Assembly: GCF_016908115.1 (NCBI RefSeq)
Contig: NZ_JAFBDH010000006.1
Span: 1 to 64,000 of the forward strand
DNA: 64,000 bases
Source of the DNA: Peptoniphilus gorbachii
Lineage (GTDB): Bacteria > Bacillota > Clostridia > Tissierellales > Peptoniphilaceae
Reading direction: 5' to 3'
Part shown: one piece after another, positions 1 to 8,005 of the stretch
Position numbering within the stretch: position 1 is the first letter of the stretch
Layout of the letters: each line of letters starts with the position of its first letter
Notes under the pieces: generated by a model
Databases searched by the model: none
What the model was told of the DNA's origin: nothing
What the model saw: only the letters and a program-made list of their open reading frames with translations
Translations under genes and position numbers: made by a program

Positions 1-44
1 TACAACTGTACACATTCTTTTTTAAATTCATAACTATATTTCAT
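1..44 (-). CDS. N-terminal fragment of a probable transposase (IS3/IS150 OrfA-like), cut by window edge
   Basis: Seen: an ATG at 44-42 on the minus strand opens a frame reading MKYSYEFKKECVQL up to the window edge, preceded by AAGGAGG about 9 nt upstream. The opening K-Y-S-Y-E-F-K is typical of the helix-turn-helix OrfA of IS3/IS150-type transposases, recognised from memory of the family. Only 14 codons are visible, so the call rests on a short motif. The gene would run leftwards out of the window, and the sequence around 60-75 may be the end of an insertion element. It could instead be another small HTH protein. Confidence 0.4.
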   Translation of the reverse strand, partial: MKYSYEFKKECVQL

Positions 45-85
45 AAAAAATACCCTCCTTACTGGTTTGTCCAGTAAAGAGGGTA
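45..85 (-). terminator. Hairpin with T-run; terminator of the thioesterase gene and cover over the next RBS
   Basis: Arms TACCCTC-CTTACTGG (51-65) and CCAGTAAA-GAGGGTA (71-85) pair with one mismatch around a 5-nt loop. On the minus strand the stem is followed by TTTTTT (50-45), so it fits a Rho-independent terminator for the gene ending at 115. The 3' arm also contains the AAGGAGG that would serve the ATG at 44, so incoming transcripts would both terminate and have that ribosome site masked. RBS-masking hairpins that block read-through into transposase genes are known in several IS families. Confidence 0.7.
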
Positions 86-114
86 CATATCATTTTGTTA
101 CTTACAGCTTTCTT

Positions 115-627
115 TTATTTTAAAAATTCTCTTAGATCTTTATTATTTTTTTGTCTTATTTTATTTATCTCTCTTCTACTTTCGTATCCGTCAATTACTT
201 TTTTCTCTTCAAGACTTTCCCCAATAATTCCAGGAATTTTTCCTGGCTCAGTACCCTTACACTTAAAAGTCAAAAAGCAAAAGGCAGCCACTTCTTTTTC
301 ACCTGTCATTGGAGCTTCCTTGGTAAACTTTGTAAAAACTTCAACGGAAGAATTGCCAACGCCAGAAATAAAAGTTGTTGCAGTTAAAAAGTCTCCTTGA
401 TTTATTGGCTTTAAAAAAGTAAAACTGTCACAAGAAATTGTTGCAACTCTTCCCCTAGTGTGTCTAATGGCGCAAGTTCCTGAACTGTGGTCAGCAATTT
501 CAAAGAGCCTTGGTCCATACATAGTGCCACCAGTATTTAAATCTGTTGGCATTACTCCATAGGTAAAAATTACTTTGGATTCAGAAACTTTTTTTGTCTT
601 AGTAAAGGTATTTTGCAACTTCAGCAC
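115..627 (-). CDS. Hotdog-fold acyl-CoA thioesterase (YciA/YkhA-like)
   Basis: Predicted to hydrolyse acyl-CoA thioesters in the cytoplasm. The roughly 160-170 residue length, the N-terminal N-T-G-G-T-M-Y-G motif followed by a helix with D-H-S-S, the [15 protein letters not shown] strand and the G-N-S-S-V-E-V strand match the 4HBT/hotdog family. The substrate cannot be read from the sequence. The frame opens with GTG at 627 but no clear Shine-Dalgarno precedes it; TTG at 618, with AGGTG just upstream, is an equally good start. It overlaps the 3' end of psuG by up to 29 bp, so it is probably translated from the same mRNA. A terminator hairpin follows the stop. Confidence 0.8.
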   Translation of the reverse strand: MLKLQNTFTKTKKVSESKVIFTYGVMPTDLNTGGTMYGPRLFEIADHSSGTCAIRHTRGRVATISCDSFTFLKPINQGDFLTATTFISGVGNSSVEVFTKFTKEAPMTGEKEVAAFCFLTFKCKGTEPGKIPGIIGESLEEKKVIDGYESRREINKIRQKNNKDLREFLK

Positions 628-1522
628 CTAATCTTGCATTATTTTTTACAAGGGCAATATTTGCTTCAAGAGATTTTCCTTCAGTTACTTCAAGAACTTT
701 AGAAAGTAAGAAAGGAGTTGTTTCTTTTCCGTGAATTCCCTTTTCATCAGCTTCAACTAAAGCTTTTTCAATTGCAGTATTGATTTTTTCTTCATCCATT
801 GAATCACTTTCAGGAATTGGATTTGTAAGAAGGATTCCACCTTGAAGTCCTAATTCCCATTGAGTCTTAGCTGCTTCTGCTGCTTCCTTTGGATTTTTTA
901 TATTGTAATCAACTTTAAATTCGCTCTTTCTTGCGAAGAAAGCTGGCATATAATCTGTTTGATAACCAAATACTGGAACACCTTTAGTTTCAAGATATTC
1001 AAGAGTATGTCCAATGTCTAAGATTGACTTACAACCTGCACAAACTATCATGATGTCATTTGCTGCTAATTCTTCAAGGTCTCTTGATATATCAAATGTA
1101 GTTTCAGCATGTCTGTGAACGCCACCAAGTCCACCAGTTACGAAGATTTTAATTCCAGCAAGTCTTGATGCAATAATTGTTGATGCAACAGTTGTAGCAC
1201 CATTTAAACCACGAGAAACTATATAAGCAAAGTCTCTTCTTGATGTTTTTATGATGTCCTTTGATGTTGCCATAAATTCTAATTCTTCATCAGAAAGACC
1301 AATTTTAATTTTTCCGCCGATAATAGCAGTTGTTGCAGGAACAGCACCCTTTTCTCTAATGATTTCTTCACAAGCTTTAGCTGTTTCAATATTTTGTGGA
1401 TAAGGCATGCCATGAGAAATAATTGTAGATTCAAGAGCAACTACTGGTTTTCCTTCTTCCATAGCTTTTTTTACTTCATCGCTATATTCAACATACTTTT
1501 TTAACATTTCATTACTAATCAT
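599..1522 (-). CDS. psuG: Pseudouridine-5'-phosphate glycosidase
   Basis: Cleaves pseudouridine 5'-phosphate to uracil and ribose 5-phosphate, the second step of pseudouridine breakdown. The 307-residue length and the motifs [10 protein letters not shown] (Glu31, the family's catalytic acid position), T-T-A-I-I-G-G-K and [11 protein letters not shown] are characteristic of Psu[10 protein letters not shown] supplies the likely catalytic lysine. It starts 4 bp inside the end of psuK, indicating translational coupling. Kinase followed by glycosidase is the usual arrangement for salvage of pseudouridine from RNA turnover. Confidence 0.95.
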   Translation of the reverse strand: MISNEMLKKYVEYSDEVKKAMEEGKPVVALESTIISHGMPYPQNIETAKACEEIIREKGAVPATTAIIGGKIKIGLSDEELEFMATSKDIIKTSRRDFAYIVSRGLNGATTVASTIIASRLAGIKIFVTGGLGGVHRHAETTFDISRDLEELAANDIMIVCAGCKSILDIGHTLEYLETKGVPVFGYQTDYMPAFFARKSEFKVDYNIKNPKEAAEAAKTQWELGLQGGILLTNPIPESDSMDEEKINTAIEKALVEADEKGIHGKETTPFLLSKVLEVTEGKSLEANIALVKNNARLGAEVAKYLY

Positions 1523-2583
1523 AAAATCTCTCCCTTTAAATTATTTTCATTCATATCTTTTGAACATGAGTTAACACTTTTTAGTGCAATTCTTGCTGCA
1601 GCTTCAGCTGCTTTCATTCTCTTATCTATTTCAAAATCCTTGTAAAGACCGTAGGCATAACCAGCCATAAAGGCATCTCCTGCTCCACTGGCATTTGCAA
1701 CTTTAACAGCTTCTGGCTTTCTCATCATTTTAAAATCTTTTTCAAAATAGAAGGCGCCTTTTCCTCCACAAGTTATGACAAGACTTTCTAAACCTTTTGC
1801 TATTAAGTCTTCTCCAAGTCTATCGATGTTTTCTGTTTCAAGACCTGAAAGAGCTTGAGCCTCGTAAATATTTACCTTTAAGAAATAAATTTTATCTAAT
1901 AAATTTCTTATTTTCATTACCTTTTTTGTGGAAACTCCATCAATTAAAAACTTGCCCTTTAAATTTTTTAGGACATAGTCTAAAGTTTTCTCTTCTAGAT
2001 TTGTATCCATTATTGTAAATTCTGCATTTTCAATAATTTTCTTGTTTCTGTCAACATAATCTTTATCAATATTTTTTAAGAGATCCATGTCGCTAATTGC
2101 CACAAACATATCCTTGTCTTCATCTAAAATTGCAAGATAGTGAGGAGTTATGCCGTCAGCAAATAAAATTTTGGAAGTATCCACGTTAATTCTATTTAGT
2201 TCTTCTAAAATATTTTTGCCAGCGTCATCCTTTCCTAAAACCGAAAGAAAAGTTGTGTTGACATCAAGCCTTGCCAAATTTTCGCAAATATTTCTTCCAA
2301 CGCCGCCGCTAGAATATTCAATTTTCCCTGGATTTGAATCTCTTTCCTTTAAGTTATCAAAGGAATAACCAGTGATGTCCATGTTGCAACCACCAAGAAC
2401 TGCCACATAAGAATCTTCTCTAAGAATATATCCTCTACCCAAAATATATCCAGAAGTCATCAAATTATTGATGTGAGTGGATACACCAGATCTTGTGATA
2501 TTTAATTCATCAGCAATTTCTTGTTGTGAGATTCCTGGATTTTTCTTCAAAAGATTTATAATTTCTTTCTCTCTTGGAGTCAA
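1519..2583 (-). CDS. psuK: Pseudouridine kinase, PfkB family with N-terminal winged helix-turn-helix
   Basis: Phosphorylates pseudouridine at the 5' position to make the PsuG substrate. The first ~60 residues form a winged helix ([21 protein letters not shown] region) like MarR/ArsR-type DNA-binding domains. The rest is a ribokinase/PfkB fold with G-G-V-G-R-N and the catalytic signature A-S-G-A-G-D-A-F near residue 300. HTH-PfkB fusions are known in this subfamily. I place the start at TTG 2583 because AGAGGTGA ends 5 nt upstream; GTG at 2592 is in frame but overlaps that Shine-Dalgarno. The HTH together with the inverted repeat just upstream suggests autoregulation (inference). Confidence 0.88.
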   Translation of the reverse strand: MTPREKEIINLLKKNPGISQQEIADELNITRSGVSTHINNLMTSGYILGRGYILREDSYVAVLGGCNMDITGYSFDNLKERDSNPGKIEYSSGGVGRNICENLARLDVNTTFLSVLGKDDAGKNILEELNRINVDTSKILFADGITPHYLAILDEDKDMFVAISDMDLLKNIDKDYVDRNKKIIENAEFTIMDTNLEEKTLDYVLKNLKGKFLIDGVSTKKVMKIRNLLDKIYFLKVNIYEAQALSGLETENIDRLGEDLIAKGLESLVITCGGKGAFYFEKDFKMMRKPEAVKVANASGAGDAFMAGYAYGLYKDFEIDKRMKAAEAAARIALKSVNSCSKDMNENNLKGEIL

Positions 2584-2591
2584 AAAAATCA

Positions 2592-2639
2592 CCTCTAATC
2601 ATTTAATTATATTTTAATCAAATGATTAGAGGCTGTCAA
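2592..2639 (-). promoter_or_regulatory. psuK promoter with overlapping inverted-repeat operator
   Basis: Minus-strand TTGACA (2639-2634), 17-bp spacer, TAAAAT (2616-2611) form a near-consensus promoter. A perfect 13-bp inverted repeat, CCTCTAATCATTT (2592-2604) and AAATGATTAGAGG (2620-2632), has one arm between -35 and -10 and the other over the RBS. Within it are two copies of a smaller half-palindrome, TAATCATTTAATTA (2596-2609) and TAATCAAATGATTA (2615-2628), 19 bp apart. This is operator-like. A T-run follows the second arm, so a weak terminator for tdk read-through is an alternative or additional role. Confidence 0.65.
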
Positions 2640-2643
2640 TACT

Positions 2644-3246
2644 TTATAAAAATTTTTCTTGGTTTTCTTTTAATTTATCTTCATGAATAGCTTCCCTATA
2701 ACATGATCTACATAGTGGTTCATATTCTTCTACTGCTCCAAGTTCCACTCTCTTGTCACTTTTAATTTTTCTGTGAGACACCCAGGCATCTGTGCCACAT
2801 CTCTTGCAAACTGCGTGATGCTTGTTTAAATAATCAACCTTGGGCATTATTTCCTTAACAATTTCAAAAGGTTTAGCCATATAATCCATATCAAGACCAG
2901 CCATTACAACTGTTATTCCCATTTCAAGAATTTTTTCTAAATTTTTCTCAACTTCATCCGGTGAGTCCTTTAAAAATTGAACTTCATCAATTCCTATTAC
3001 TTCAGGAGAATTTTTCTCAGCAAATTCTAAAATTTCAGCACTAGATTCTACCTCTATTGCCTCTAAAGAAATCTTATCATGAGTTACAATTTCTTTTCTT
3101 GAATATCTTTTATCAATCATAGGTTTAAAGGCAACAACCTTATAATTTGCTATAGAAAATCTCTTTAAATCCTTTTCTAGGGAGCTGGTCTTTCCTGAAA
3201 ACATTGAACCAGTGTGTAAAATCATTCTTCCTTTATATTGATGCAT
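2644..3246 (-). CDS. tdk: Thymidine kinase (type II)
   Basis: Phosphorylates thymidine to dTMP with ATP for nucleoside salvage. The P-loop G-S-M-F-S-G-K-T-S near residues 13-21, the G-I-D-E-V-Q-F Walker B region, and two Cys pairs (C-K-R-C near 147 and C-R-S-C near 178) that form the lasso zinc site identify the human-TK1-like class. The 200-residue length is normal. ATG start with AAGGA upstream. It lies 3 bp after the cyclophilin gene, and the psuK promoter begins immediately after its stop. Confidence 0.95.
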   Translation of the reverse strand: MHQYKGRMILHTGSMFSGKTSSLEKDLKRFSIANYKVVAFKPMIDKRYSRKEIVTHDKISLEAIEVESSAEILEFAEKNSPEVIGIDEVQFLKDSPDEVEKNLEKILEMGITVVMAGLDMDYMAKPFEIVKEIMPKVDYLNKHHAVCKRCGTDAWVSHRKIKSDKRVELGAVEEYEPLCRSCYREAIHEDKLKENQEKFL

Positions 3247-3249
3247 AAT

Positions 3250-3855
3250 TTATCCTTGGAAGTCTCTTACTATTGCTTCTTCAATTACAATGTCAAATAC
3301 AGGTTTATCCATAAAGCCAACCTTTGCCTTTGCAATATCATCAACTACATCCATTCCTTCAAAAACTTGTCCAAAGACAGTGTGTTTGCCGTCAAGCCAG
3401 AAAGCTCCGCCAACTTTTTCATAGGCATCAACAATTTCTTCTGGATAGCCTCTATCTTCTCCTGCCTCTCTCATTTGTAATAAAATATCGTCACTTAGTT
3501 TATCCCCTTGGACAATAAAAAATTGTGAGCCATTTGTATTTGGTCCTGCATTTGCCATAGATAAAGCTCCCCTAAAATTTCTAAAATTTGGATTAAATTC
3601 GTCTTTAAAGGGTTTTTTCCACTTACTTTCGCCACCGCGACCAGTTCCAGATGGGTCTCCACCTTGAATCATAAAGTTTTCAATAACTCTATGGAATATT
3701 ATTCCGTCATAATATTTATCTTCAATTAGTGAAATGAAATTTTCAACAGCAAGAGGTGCTGCTTCTTCAAATAATCTAATTTTTATTTCGCCCTTATTAG
3801 TTTTTAATACTGCAATTTTTTCTCCAAGTGCAGGTTTTTCAAATTGTTTTAACAT
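3250..3855 (-). CDS. Peptidyl-prolyl cis-trans isomerase, cyclophilin type
   Basis: Catalyses proline isomerisation during protein folding. The cyclophilin core shows F-H-R-V-I-E-N-F-M-I-Q-G-G-D-P (catalytic Arg), G-A-L-S-M-A-N and N-T-N-G-S-Q-F-F-I motifs. No signal peptide is present, so it should be cytoplasmic. The chosen start is ATG 3855, which follows AAAGGAGA; the frame extends upstream to a TTG at 3870, but that would place the Shine-Dalgarno inside the gene. The loop R-E-A-G-E-D-R-G-Y-P-E-E-I between the active-site strands is longer than in minimal cyclophilins. It follows the MATE gene closely. Confidence 0.92.
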   Translation of the reverse strand: MLKQFEKPALGEKIAVLKTNKGEIKIRLFEEAAPLAVENFISLIEDKYYDGIIFHRVIENFMIQGGDPSGTGRGGESKWKKPFKDEFNPNFRNFRGALSMANAGPNTNGSQFFIVQGDKLSDDILLQMREAGEDRGYPEEIVDAYEKVGGAFWLDGKHTVFGQVFEGMDVVDDIAKAKVGFMDKPVFDIVIEEAIVRDFQG

Positions 3856-3866
3856 GCTTTCTCCTT

Positions 3867-5231
3867 TCAAACATAAGTCTTAATATTTATTCTAAAGCCA
3901 TCTGTCCTTTTACGCAAATATAAATAAATTAAAGATAAAAATATTCCCTTTAGGACTGAGGATAAACTCATGGCTATCCAAATCCCATTTGCTGCGAAAA
4001 TTGGTATAAAAATAAATGCAAGTGGAATTCTTGATATATTTAGAATCATGGCATTTATGGCAGGATATTTTGTAAGTCCAAGACCATTTAACATACCTGT
4101 TGTTCCAATTTCAAGAGCCATAAAGTACTGTGAAATTGAAACAATTTTTAAATAGTCGATTCCCTTTATTATAGCTTCAGGATCTCTTGGAATAAAAAGA
4201 GTAAATAAATTTTTAGCAAAGAAAAATAATAAAAGTGAAGTGGAAATCCCAATTATATTTACTATTTTCATTGCCTCTCTTCTTCCATGGTGAAGTCTTT
4301 CATAGTTTTTTGCTCCAAAATTTTGACCAAAGAAGGCAGAAAATGCTACAGAAAATCCGTCAGCTGTCATCCATGAAATTGACTCTATTTGAGATCCTAT
4401 AGAATAAACTGCAATGTAGAGAGCTCCAAAACTTGCAATGTATTTATTTAAAACCATGCCTACCATAGCGTGAATTAAAGATTGTAGTGAAGCTGGAAAT
4501 CCTAAACTTAAAATTGACCTAAAATATTCTTTTTGAGGAATAGTAAAATAATTAGTCCTCACAAAAATTTCTCTATCTTTATATCCAACATATAAATATA
4601 AAAGTGTTGAAATCATTTGTGCAAATACAGTTGCTAGAGCTGCTCCCCTTATGCCAAGTTTTGGGAAAATAGAAAGTCCAAAAATTAAAAAGGGATCAAG
4701 TATTAAATTTACAAAAAGTGAAATTATTGAAATTTTAAAAGTAGTAATAGAATTTCCCTTAGAAAAAAATGCAGCTGATAAAACTGGATTTAAAAAAGTA
4801 AAAATTAAGCCTGCACTTACTATTAAAAGATAGTCTGCTGCCATTTTGTGGACTTCACTATCAAGATTATAAATACCAATTATTTTATTTCTCATAGAAA
4901 TATATAAAATAGTTAAACTTAGGCAAAAAATTAAATTTAAAATAAATCCTGATACCCAAACCTCTTTTGCACTTTTACTATCTCCTCTTCCATAGGCTTG
5001 TGAAAGTCCAACGGAAATTCCTGTCTTTGCAATAAGAGTAATAGATTGGGCAATCCAAACAAGAAAGGAACAAGTACCTACAGCAGCAACAGCTCCTGTG
5101 GAAAGTCTCCCCAGCCACATTAAATCAACTAAGGAATAAGCCATTTGCACAAAGGCAGTGCCCATTAGGGGCAGAGCCATCTTTAGCAGTGCAGAAAAAA
5201 TATCCCCCTTTAATAAATTGACTTCCCTCAT
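3867..5231 (-). CDS. MATE-family multidrug/cation efflux transporter
   Basis: A polytopic membrane protein of about 454 residues with some 12 predicted hydrophobic segments and the two-fold repeat of the MATE (multi-antimicrobial extrusion) fold: M-A-L-P-L-M-G-T-A-F-V-Q in TM1 and the matching L-G-F-P-A-S-L-Q-S at the start of the second half. It should exchange Na+ or H+ for cationic compounds; the substrate is unknown. ATG 5231 lies 4 bp past the map stop, with AAGGCG about 10 nt upstream, so translation is probably coupled to map. A TTG at 5240 is an alternative start. Confidence 0.88.
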   Translation of the reverse strand: MREVNLLKGDIFSALLKMALPLMGTAFVQMAYSLVDLMWLGRLSTGAVAAVGTCSFLVWIAQSITLIAKTGISVGLSQAYGRGDSKSAKEVWVSGFILNLIFCLSLTILYISMRNKIIGIYNLDSEVHKMAADYLLIVSAGLIFTFLNPVLSAAFFSKGNSITTFKISIISLFVNLILDPFLIFGLSIFPKLGIRGAALATVFAQMISTLLYLYVGYKDREIFVRTNYFTIPQKEYFRSILSLGFPASLQSLIHAMVGMVLNKYIASFGALYIAVYSIGSQIESISWMTADGFSVAFSAFFGQNFGAKNYERLHHGRREAMKIVNIIGISTSLLLFFFAKNLFTLFIPRDPEAIIKGIDYLKIVSISQYFMALEIGTTGMLNGLGLTKYPAINAMILNISRIPLAFIFIPIFAANGIWIAMSLSSVLKGIFLSLIYLYLRKRTDGFRINIKTYV

Positions 5232-5233
5232 TA

Positions 5234-5989
5234 TCAACAATCGCCTTGATCAGTAATAATTATTGGTCCGTCCTTTGTTATGGCAAGTTGATGTTCATAT
5301 TGTGCAGAAAGAGAGCCATCGAGAGTTCTAGCTGTCCAACCATTATCATCAATTGTAAGTTCCTTTTTTCCCATGTTAATCATTGGCTCAATAGTAAATA
5401 CCATACCCTCTTGAAGTCTTAGTCCACGACCAGCCTTACCATAGTGAAGGACTTGTGGATCTTCGTGCATTTCTTGACCAATACCGTGACCAACAAATTC
5501 TCTTACAACAGAATAACCATTTTCTTCTGCGTGTTTTTGAACTGCTGCACCAATGTCTCCAAGTCTATTTCCAATTACTGCCTTTTCAATTCCCTTGTAC
5601 ATACATTCACGAGTTACGCGCAAAAGTTTTTTTGCTTCTTCTGAAACTTCTCCTACTTCATAAGACCATGCAGAGTCTGCAAGCCATCCATCAACATTAA
5701 CAACCATATCAACAGTTATTATATCCCCATCTTTAAGCACATATTCAGAAGGAAAGCCGTGACAAATTTCATCATTTACTGAAGCACAAATTGAATAAGG
5801 ATAACCTTCATATCCCTTTTGTTCAGGATAAGCCCCTCTTTCCTTTAAATAATTTTCTACAAATCTATCAATTTCAATAGTTTTTACACCAGGTTTAATA
5901 AAATCTCTAAGCTTGTGGTGCACATCAGATAAAACTTTACCTGCAACTTGCATCTTTTTTATTTCTTCTTCTGTTTTAATAATAATCAT
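5234..5989 (-). CDS. map: Methionine aminopeptidase type I
   Basis: Removes the initiator methionine from nascent proteins. The five metal ligands can be placed: Asp in I-T-V-D-M-V-V, Asp in G-W-L-A-D-S-A-W, His in G-H-G-I-G, Glu in I-E-P-M-I and Glu in Y-E-H-Q-L. The 251-residue length fits the type Ia class without an N-terminal extension. Unlike the common Firmicutes layout, it is not next to secY/adk/infA here. It overlaps the end of the TPR gene by 4 bp and is followed immediately by the MATE gene. Confidence 0.95.
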   Translation of the reverse strand: MIIIKTEEEIKKMQVAGKVLSDVHHKLRDFIKPGVKTIEIDRFVENYLKERGAYPEQKGYEGYPYSICASVNDEICHGFPSEYVLKDGDIITVDMVVNVDGWLADSAWSYEVGEVSEEAKKLLRVTRECMYKGIEKAVIGNRLGDIGAAVQKHAEENGYSVVREFVGHGIGQEMHEDPQVLHYGKAGRGLRLQEGMVFTIEPMINMGKKELTIDDNGWTARTLDGSLSAQYEHQLAITKDGPIIITDQGDC

Positions 5990-6882
5990 TTTAACTCCTT
6001 TACAATATCACATAAATCATTGTCCGTCTTTGCCCACTTATAGGCATCCTTATTTATTTCTATTGCTATTTTTAATTCTTCCTTTGCCCTTTTTTTATCA
6101 TTTAATAAAGAAAAAGAGCAAGCTTTATTATAGTGTAGATTTACAGAATTTGGAAAATCCAAAAGTCCTCTATCTAAAATATTTATAGCAGATTTATAAT
6201 TTTTTTCTTCAATATATACTGCAGACATATTTAAAAATAAAAAGGGGTCTTCAAATTTGTCAATTGCCTCATAATAATATTTTAAAGCCAAAGAATTGTC
6301 GCCCTTCTTTTTTGATAGAACGCCCATATTGTATAGGGCTCTGCCATAATCTGGATTTATCTCCAGAGATTTTTTTACAAATTTTTCTGCCAAAGCATTT
6401 TTGTTTTCTATTTCATAAATTGAACCTAAATCATTATAAGTTACAAAATCATATTCGTCTATAGCGAGAACTTTTTTAAATTCCTCTATAGCAAGATCTG
6501 TCTTTCCAATTTTATCGTAGGCATGGGCCAGATAATAATGGGCTCTGTCATAATTTTCATCAAGTTCAATTGCCCTTTTATAATTTTTTATAGAATAATC
6601 TATATCTCCCTTAGAAAAATCATTTGTAATGGCAAGACCATAATAGGCTCCCGCCATTTCTTTTAAGCTTAAAATTTTTTCAAAATAAATTTTTGCCTCA
6701 TGGTAATTTTCTTTTTTTAGATATATGTCAGATAATTCAAAATAGACAGAAATTTTCTCGTCAATATCTTTTTCACATGTGAATTTTAAAGATTTAAGCA
6801 ATAAATCCTTTGCTTTATCTAAGTCTTTATCTAATAAAAATTCTTCTGCTAAAATTAAATAATTTTTAAACTTTAAGTCCAT
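5986..6882 (-). CDS. Tetratricopeptide-repeat protein
   Basis: About 298 residues built almost entirely of TPR-like helical pairs. Recurring A-x-x-Y-y-K-A-I-x-L-D-x-N-Y / G-R-A-L-Y-N-M-G-V-L patterns with ~34-residue spacing can be followed from residue ~40 to the end. There is no signal peptide or membrane segment, so it is probably a cytoplasmic scaffold; the partner is unknown. I chose ATG 6882 (GAGG 6 nt upstream). The frame continues open another 64 codons upstream but would then run through the divergent promoter region and into the opposing gene. Confidence 0.8.
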   Translation of the reverse strand: MDLKFKNYLILAEEFLLDKDLDKAKDLLLKSLKFTCEKDIDEKISVYFELSDIYLKKENYHEAKIYFEKILSLKEMAGAYYGLAITNDFSKGDIDYSIKNYKRAIELDENYDRAHYYLAHAYDKIGKTDLAIEEFKKVLAIDEYDFVTYNDLGSIYEIENKNALAEKFVKKSLEINPDYGRALYNMGVLSKKKGDNSLALKYYYEAIDKFEDPFLFLNMSAVYIEEKNYKSAINILDRGLLDFPNSVNLHYNKACSFSLLNDKKRAKEELKIAIEINKDAYKWAKTDNDLCDIVKELK

Positions 6883-6979
6883 ATAAACCTCAATTCTTAT
6901 TATATTATATAGTATTTTTAATAATTTCAAAGTCATGGAAATAATTTTTAAAAGAATATATAATATATTTGGTGATTTA
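6883..6979. promoter_or_regulatory. Divergent promoter region between TPR and radical SAM genes
   Basis: A 97-bp A+T-rich gap between two outward-reading genes. On the plus strand TATAAT occurs at 6959-6964 but with a poor -35, and it lies close to the ATG at 6980. On the minus strand TTGAAA near 6931-6926 is followed by overlapping TATAAT-like hexamers near 6911-6903. Both directions must be promoted from here, but individual elements cannot be fixed confidently by eye. Confidence 0.4.
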
Positions 6980-7945
6980 ATGAGAAGATTTTTATCCTTT
7001 AATGATTTTTTTCGTGAATATTTTTCTGGGAAAAGTGTAAAACTTTCTTTAGATGCTGGTTTTTCCTGTCCCAATAGAGATGGAACTTTATCTGATATTG
7101 GCTGTATTTTTTGCTCTGATGAGGGAAGTGGAGAATTTGCTGCATCTAAAAATTTATCCTTAGCTAATCAAATAGATTCTCAAAAAATTTTTTTGGAGAA
7201 AAAATGGAAGGCAAAAAATTATATTGCCTACTTTCAAAATTTTACCAACACCTATGCTTCTCTTGAATCTTTAAAAAATATTTACGATGAAATTGCTAAT
7301 AGAGACGATATTTCTGCAATCTCAATTGCTACAAGATGCGATTGTCTCGACAAAGAAAAAATTAAATATTTAAAGGAAATTTCTTACAAAAAAACACTGT
7401 GGCTTGAACTTGGCATGCAAAGTGTAAATGAAAAAACTATTAAACTCATAAATCGAGGATATTCTCATAAAATTTTCAATGAAACTATAGAAAAATTAAA
7501 GGATGAAAATTTATTATTTTTAATTCACGCAATTATTGGCCTGCCCTTTGAAGATGAAATTGATTATAAAAAAACTGTTAAATATATAAAAGATCTTGTT
7601 CCCTTTGGAGTTAAATTTCACAATTTGTATATTTTAAAAGACAGCCCAATATATAACTTGTATCAAAATAAAAATTTTAAAATACTGTCAAAAAAAGAAT
7701 ACGTGGATTTTTTAATATATGCCATAGAAAATATAGATCCTAAAACTGTAATACATAGAATTACAGGTGATCCACCTAAGAAAAAACTTTTTGAACCGAA
7801 ATGGTGTGCAGATAAACTTTCTGTTATTTCTGAAATTGAAAAAAACTTAAAAGATATTGATAGAAAAATTGTAAATAAAGATGACATTAGAGAAATTGTC
7901 TCCTATTGGAAGGATAAAGACAATGCATTTTCCTGTAAAAGTTAA
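6980..7945 (+). CDS. Radical SAM protein, YhcC/YtqA-like (TIGR01212 type)
   Basis: A 322-residue radical SAM enzyme. The cluster motif is the expanded C-x11-C-x2-C (F-S-C-P-N-R-D-G then G-C-I-F-C), characteristic of the TIGR01212 family rather than the usual C-x3-C-x2-C. An Elp3-like barrel follows (L-W-L-E-L-G-M-Q-S, H-A-I-I-G-L-P, K-F-H-N-L-Y-I-L-K). The family's reaction is not firmly established. ATG 6980 is preceded by GGTGA; the frame is open back to 6935 but that would overlap the promoter region. It is transcribed against its left neighbour. Confidence 0.88.
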   Translation: MRRFLSFNDFFREYFSGKSVKLSLDAGFSCPNRDGTLSDIGCIFCSDEGSGEFAASKNLSLANQIDSQKIFLEKKWKAKNYIAYFQNFTNTYASLESLKNIYDEIANRDDISAISIATRCDCLDKEKIKYLKEISYKKTLWLELGMQSVNEKTIKLINRGYSHKIFNETIEKLKDENLLFLIHAIIGLPFEDEIDYKKTVKYIKDLVPFGVKFHNLYILKDSPIYNLYQNKNFKILSKKEYVDFLIYAIENIDPKTVIHRITGDPPKKKLFEPKWCADKLSVISEIEKNLKDIDRKIVNKDDIREIVSYWKDKDNAFSCKS

Positions 7946-7964
7946 ATAATTTTATTCTCTAGTG

Positions 7965-7970
7965 TATAAT
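7965..7970 (+). promoter_or_regulatory. -10 element of the ATP-grasp ligase gene
   Basis: A perfect TATAAT lies 36 bp before the ATG at 8006, in the 60-bp gap after the radical SAM stop. No good -35 is seen at the matching distance, so the promoter may be weak or activator-dependent. Confidence 0.45.
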
Positions 7971-8005
7971 ATAAGTTAATTTATAGACCTATTGTGAGGA
8001 GAAAA

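Noticed and set aside
2592-2632. Inverted repeat read as a simple terminator of tdk
   Set aside because: It contains a near-consensus promoter and the psuK RBS, and only four GC pairs; a terminator role cannot be excluded but does not explain its layout best.
6883-7074. 64-codon N-terminal extension of the TPR protein
   Set aside because: It would run through the divergent promoter region into the opposing gene and lacks a Shine-Dalgarno; ATG 6882 has GAGG at good spacing.
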